The notes under the pieces are model-generated. The model made no database searches. It saw only the letters and a list, made by a program, of their open reading frames with translations, and was not told the origin of the DNA. Positions 33,253 through 36,239 of a DNA stretch of 36,239 bases are shown here, piece after piece. The stretch comes from Novosphingobium aureum. Lineage in GTDB: Bacteria; Pseudomonadota; Alphaproteobacteria; Sphingomonadales; Sphingomonadaceae. The stretch's first letter is position 1. Each line of letters starts with the position of its first letter. The translations under genes were made by a program, and so were the position numbers. The DNA is taken from contig NZ_JADZGI010000009.1 in NCBI RefSeq assembly GCF_015865035.1, forward strand, positions 1 through 36,239, given 5' to 3'.

Positions 33253-33701
33253 GCGCGGCGCAACCGGCACGCGCGCAAGACGTGCCGGACGCGGGCGGCA
33301 ATGACGCCACGCCGCGCGAGGAAATCTTCGGCATTCAGGAAGCGGCCAGCCTGCTCGGCGTGACCATGCGGACCTTGCGCTTCTACGAGGACAAGGGCCT
33401 GATCGCGCCTCAGCGCGCCGGCACCGCACGCATCTATTCGCGCCGCGAGATCGGCCGCATGCAACTGATCCTGCGCGGCAAGCGGCTCGGTTTCTCGATC
33501 CGCGAGATCGGCGAATTCCTCGACCTTTACGACGCCGACCCCGAACACGTGGAGCAGGTCCGCCAGCTCACGGTGCGCATTTCCGAGCGCATCGCGGACT
33601 TGCGCAAGCAGCGCATCGCCATCGAGGAGACGCTCGAGGAACTGCTATCGATCGAACAGCAGGCGCACAACTGGCTCGAAGGCGAGCGCAAGGATGACTA
33701 A
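33249..33701 (+). CDS. MerR-family transcriptional regulator, in fatty-acid operon
   Basis: 150 aa, ATG 33249 overlapping the fadD stop (ATGA). After a 26-residue Ala/Pro-rich leader comes the winged HTH: IFGIQEAASLLGVTMRTLRF, YEDKGLIAPQRAGTARIYSR and LRGKRLGFSIREIGEFLDLY. A long coiled-coil helix (ERIADLRKQRIAIEETLEEL) forms the dimer interface. There is no Cys/His metal site, so a metal sensor is unlikely. It probably regulates the surrounding fatty-acid genes, perhaps sensing an acyl-CoA; both points are inferences from position. It overlaps tesB by 8 nt. Confidence 0.9.
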   Translation: MSAAQPARAQDVPDAGGNDATPREEIFGIQEAASLLGVTMRTLRFYEDKGLIAPQRAGTARIYSRREIGRMQLILRGKRLGFSIREIGEFLDLYDADPEHVEQVRQLTVRISERIADLRKQRIAIEETLEELLSIEQQAHNWLEGERKDD

Positions 33702-34560
33702 GGCCCCGGCGCAAGCGGTCGAGGGCCTGCGTGACCTGCTTACCGTAGAAAGGCTCGACACCGACCTGTTCCGGGCTCCCGCCACGGCTGAAAAGCCCGG
33801 TCGGGTGTTCGGCGGACAAGTCATCGGCCAGGCACTGAGCGCGGCTGCGGCCACCGCCGATCCCGAGCGTCAGGCCCACTCGCTCCATGCCTATTTCATG
33901 CGCGCGGGCGACGTGCAAAAGCCCATCATCTACCGCGTGCTGTCCGACTTCGACGGCGGAAGCTTTTCCAGCCGCCGGGTCGTCGCGGTTCAGGACGGAC
34001 GGCCGATCCTCAACCTCGCTGCCTCGTTTCACCGCGCCGAGGAAGGCTTTGCCCATGCCTGCGCCATGCCGCAGGTCCCCTCGCCCGCGGAATGTCCCGA
34101 TTTCCGCGCCGCGCTGGAGATGACCGGGCAGAAAATGCCGCGCCTGCTGCTGGAAAAGCTGGCTCCCTTCGACATCCGCGTCGGCAAGCCTTCCCCGCAA
34201 GGCCGCGACGGATCGCAGCTGCCAACGCAGTACCTGTGGTTCAAGCTAGCGCACCCGCTCGGGCTCGACGCCAGCCTGCAACGCGTGCTGCTGGCCTATG
34301 CGAGCGACTTTGCCCTGCTCACCACTTCGGTCCTGCCCCATCCGGCAACGTTCTTCTCGCCGCAACTGCAGGGCGCCAGCCTCGATCATGCGATGTGGTT
34401 CCATGCGACACCCGACACCGACGACTGGCTGCTCTACGCCATGGACAGCCCCTGGGCCGGACATGCGCGCGGCTTTGCGCGCGGCAGCCTTTACGACAGC
34501 AGCGGGACGCTGGTCGCCAACACCGCGCAAGAAGGCCTGATCCGCCCGCTCAACCCATGA
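33694..34560 (+). CDS. tesB: Acyl-CoA thioesterase II (TesB family)
   Basis: 288 aa, ATG 33694 inside the end of the merR gene. The double-hotdog fold shows in the two repeats: GRVFGGQVIGQALSAAAATA, HSLHAYFMRAGD and SFSSRRVVAVQDGRPI in the first, and LLAYASDFALLTT, ASLDHAMWFH and ANTAQEGLIRP in the second. The ASDF Asp, and the Gln of QEGLIR match the TesB catalytic set. It hydrolyses acyl-CoA in the cytoplasm and may balance the CoA pool during fatty-acid use. Last gene of the fadL operon. Its 3' end overlaps the convergent flavoprotein gene by 11 nt. Confidence 0.92.
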   Translation: MTKAPAQAVEGLRDLLTVERLDTDLFRAPATAEKPGRVFGGQVIGQALSAAAATADPERQAHSLHAYFMRAGDVQKPIIYRVLSDFDGGSFSSRRVVAVQDGRPILNLAASFHRAEEGFAHACAMPQVPSPAECPDFRAALEMTGQKMPRLLLEKLAPFDIRVGKPSPQGRDGSQLPTQYLWFKLAHPLGLDASLQRVLLAYASDFALLTTSVLPHPATFFSPQLQGASLDHAMWFHATPDTDDWLLYAMDSPWAGHARGFARGSLYDSSGTLVANTAQEGLIRPLNP

Positions 34561-35932
34561 CCAGACGCGCTGCGCTGGCTCCGGCGAGCCTGCCCAGCGT
34601 CGTCGCGGTCAGCAGGCCGTTGCCTGCCAGATAGCCATAGGCCCCCTCGCCCGAGATGCCGCGCGCCGCACCGCCCCCGGCGAAGAGATTGGGCAGTGGC
34701 TTTCCGTCCTCGCGGCACACCCGCGCCATGCCATCGACGAGCAGGCCGCCCTGCGTATGGAACAAGGCTCCGGTCACCCGCGCCGCGTAGTAGGGAGCTG
34801 CCAGCAGCTTGGCGGGATCGAAGCTGCGCCCCCAGCGATCGGGCACCTCGCCGCGTGCAGCCGCGGCAACCGCATCGAGGGTCTGCGACAGCGCAGCCTC
34901 CGGCACCCGGATCGCCTTCGCGAGATCCGGCAAGGTCGGTGCACTGACAACCGCGCCCGCACGCAAGGCATCGCGATAGTCGTCGAAGTCGCTCATCAAG
35001 CGGTGCAGCCTCTCGTCGAACACCGAGAAGGCCATGTGTCCGGCTTGCGCGTTCACCTTCGCAGCCTGCTCGGAATAGCCCGCGCTCTCGTCGGAAAAGC
35101 GTTCGCCCGCCACATTGACCTGGATGCCGCCTTCCATGATCAACGGCCACAGGATCGGGATGCCATGGCCGAGCGCCAGACCGCCATGGCCCTGATATCC
35201 GGTCATGTCGGCCAGACCCGCGCCGAGTGCCTCACCCCACCGGAGCGCGTCGCCCTTGTTGCCGGGGTGCCCGTGGAAGGTGGCCTCGGCCATCTCGGGA
35301 ATGAAGCGCGCGACCAGTTCCGGATCGCCCGCGAAGCCCGAGCAGGCGAGCACCAGCGCATCGCAGGTCACTGTCTCGCGTGTGCCGTCGGGCCTGGCGA
35401 AGACAACACCGGTGACGCGCTCGCCCCCGGCCCCCGCCTCGTGCATCACCTGCTCCACCGTCGCCTCGGTGAGGATCGGTATCTGCGCCTCGCCGCAAGC
35501 CGCCTCGAGCGCGGCCATCAGTTCGCCGCCGGTGCGGTTGGGCGTCCCGTACATGCGCCGCACGCTGTGTCCGGGATAGAGAAAGCCGTCGACCAGCGAG
35601 AGCGGCACGCCATGCACATCGCGCATCCACGCGATCGTCTCGACGGATTCGCGTGCGATCGCCAGGGCCATGGCGGGGTCGGTCAGCCCGCGGGTCTTGG
35701 CCATGATGTCGGCGGCGAAGACCTCGGGGCTGTCGACGATCCCTGCCTGCGCCTGCTCGGACGTGCCCGATGCGGGGATCAGGCCGGTCGACATGGCGGT
35801 CGAGCCGAGCGGGGTCGCATCGCGTTCGAGCACCAGCACCTCCACGCCCGCATCATGCGCGGCAAGAGCTGCCGTAAGGCCGGTTCCACCGCCCCCCACG
35901 ATCACCACGGGGAAGTGCAGGGTCTCGCTCAT
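34550..35932 (-). CDS. FAD-dependent oxidoreductase (KstD / fumarate-reductase flavoprotein-like)
   Basis: 460 aa, ATG 35932 with AAGGAG 7 nt before it. The FAD-binding motif PVVIVGGGGTGLTAALAAHD (about 8-27) is followed by VLERDATPLGSTAMSTGLIP, ACSGFAGDPELVARFIP, the long substrate domain, and the closing block LFAGGGAARGISGEGAYGYL. The pattern is shared by fumarate reductases, 3-ketosteroid dehydrogenases and tricarballylate dehydrogenases. The substrate cannot be read here; a 2,3-dehydrogenation in steroid or alicyclic degradation is plausible beside a fatty-acid operon and a ferredoxin reductase. It is convergent with tesB. Confidence 0.83.
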   Translation of the reverse strand: MSETLHFPVVIVGGGGTGLTAALAAHDAGVEVLVLERDATPLGSTAMSTGLIPASGTSEQAQAGIVDSPEVFAADIMAKTRGLTDPAMALAIARESVETIAWMRDVHGVPLSLVDGFLYPGHSVRRMYGTPNRTGGELMAALEAACGEAQIPILTEATVEQVMHEAGAGGERVTGVVFARPDGTRETVTCDALVLACSGFAGDPELVARFIPEMAEATFHGHPGNKGDALRWGEALGAGLADMTGYQGHGGLALGHGIPILWPLIMEGGIQVNVAGERFSDESAGYSEQAAKVNAQAGHMAFSVFDERLHRLMSDFDDYRDALRAGAVVSAPTLPDLAKAIRVPEAALSQTLDAVAAAARGEVPDRWGRSFDPAKLLAAPYYAARVTGALFHTQGGLLVDGMARVCREDGKPLPNLFAGGGAARGISGEGAYGYLAGNGLLTATTLGRLAGASAARLVMG

Positions 35933-35988
35933 ACTCGTGCTCCTTTGCGCCGGAGCACGAGACTAGTGCCTGCGCCGGGACACCGCAC

Positions 35989-36038
35989 GCCGGGCATCGC
36001 GCGCTGCCCGTCAGATGGACAGGCGCGCAATGCCCGGC
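35989..36038. terminator. Long hairpin between reductase and flavoprotein genes
   Basis: GCCGGGCAT (35989-35997) pairs with ATGCCCGGC (36030-36038), and CGCGC (35998-36002) can extend the stem with GCGCG (about 36023-36028, with one unpaired A). It follows the reductase stop by 14 nt on the minus strand. No T tract is present, so it may be a terminator or an attenuating structure. Confidence 0.5.
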
Positions 36039-36051
36039 AGCGCGGCCTTGG

Positions 36052-36239
36052 TTACAGCAGCGACTTGAGCGGGGTCTCCTTGTCGGCGAGCTTAGCCGGA
36101 TCGGCTTCCAGTCCCGCCTCGACGAGCTTGCGGCCCTGGACGTAGTCCTTGACCATGTTGACGCAGTCGAGCGCGATCACGCGGCCTTGCCTGAGGTAAA
36201 TGACCGAGAAGCTGCGTTCGTCCGGATCGCCGCGCATCA
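36052..36239 (-). CDS. Ferredoxin/rubredoxin reductase, C-terminal fragment (cut by window edge)
   Basis: Only the last 62 residues are inside the window, with the stop at 36052. The piece matches the C-terminal domain of FAD-dependent ferredoxin/putidaredoxin-type reductases: RGDPDERSFSVIYLRQGRV, IALDCVNMVKDYVQGRKLVE and a short acidic tail (DPAKLADKETPLKSLL). That domain helps bind the redox partner, while the FAD and NAD domains lie beyond the window. Such a reductase feeds P450s or Rieske oxygenases. It ends 120 nt before the flavoprotein start, on the same strand. Confidence 0.78.
   Translation of the reverse strand, partial: MRGDPDERSFSVIYLRQGRVIALDCVNMVKDYVQGRKLVEAGLEADPAKLADKETPLKSLL

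Noticed and set aside
1..36239. CRISPR array, IS element or phage structural genes
   Set aside because: No regularly spaced repeats, transposase motifs or phage structural proteins were found; only the integrase and excisionase-like genes point to mobility.

Overview
The window looks like chromosomal DNA from a high-GC alphaproteobacterium of the Sphingomonadales, with Novosphingobium or a close relative as the best guess. The clues are an FzlA-type GST fold protein, a hisC-tyrC pair arranged as described for Zymomonas, Opg glucan genes, strongly GC-biased third codon positions and extensive ATGA gene overlaps. The genus is an inference. No rRNA or other taxonomic marker is present.

The left end (1-1750) is the edge of an integrative element. 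It has a small TTG-start excisionase-like gene, a P4-type tyrosine integrase and two hairpins, and it abuts the 3' end of tRNA-Leu(CAG). The rest of the element lies outside the window. From 2133 to 9767 the genes are conserved metabolic ones: an NDUFA9-like NAD(P)-binding protein, fzlA, a tightly overlapped metX-GNAT-metW operon on the minus strand, a hisC-tyrC operon on the plus strand, a transglutaminase-like protein and dcd. Next come a secreted TPR protein of less GC-rich codon use and the wecB-wecC pair for UDP-ManNAcA. After these is a non-coding stretch with several dyads and a short hypothetical gene. The minus-strand block 13672-17558 holds an alanine/Na+ symporter, a Tat-exported molybdopterin oxidoreductase with its cytochrome b partner, and a YjbQ protein.

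The most unusual part is 18008-24028. A NodT-type outer-membrane-factor lipoprotein overlaps a MacA-like membrane fusion protein, and both sit directly ahead of opgD-opgH (osmoregulated periplasmic glucan synthesis). No inner-membrane pump is encoded. By direct reading, the OMF homologue lacks both segments that normally form the outer-membrane beta-barrel. It may be a barrel-less, lipid-anchored periplasmic helical protein, which makes it the best candidate here for an undescribed system.

The right third is a fatty-acid utilisation region. On the minus strand is fadA-fadN-fadE (thiolase, 3HCDH-ECH fusion, acyl-CoA dehydrogenase), the same gene content as the Bacillus fadNAE operon. On the plus strand, a DUF2147 protein precedes a translationally chained fadL-fadD-merR-tesB operon (uptake, activation, regulation, thioesterase). 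A KstD/fumarate-reductase-like flavoprotein and the C-terminus of a ferredoxin/rubredoxin reductase close the window on the minus strand. No CRISPR array, IS element or rRNA was seen.
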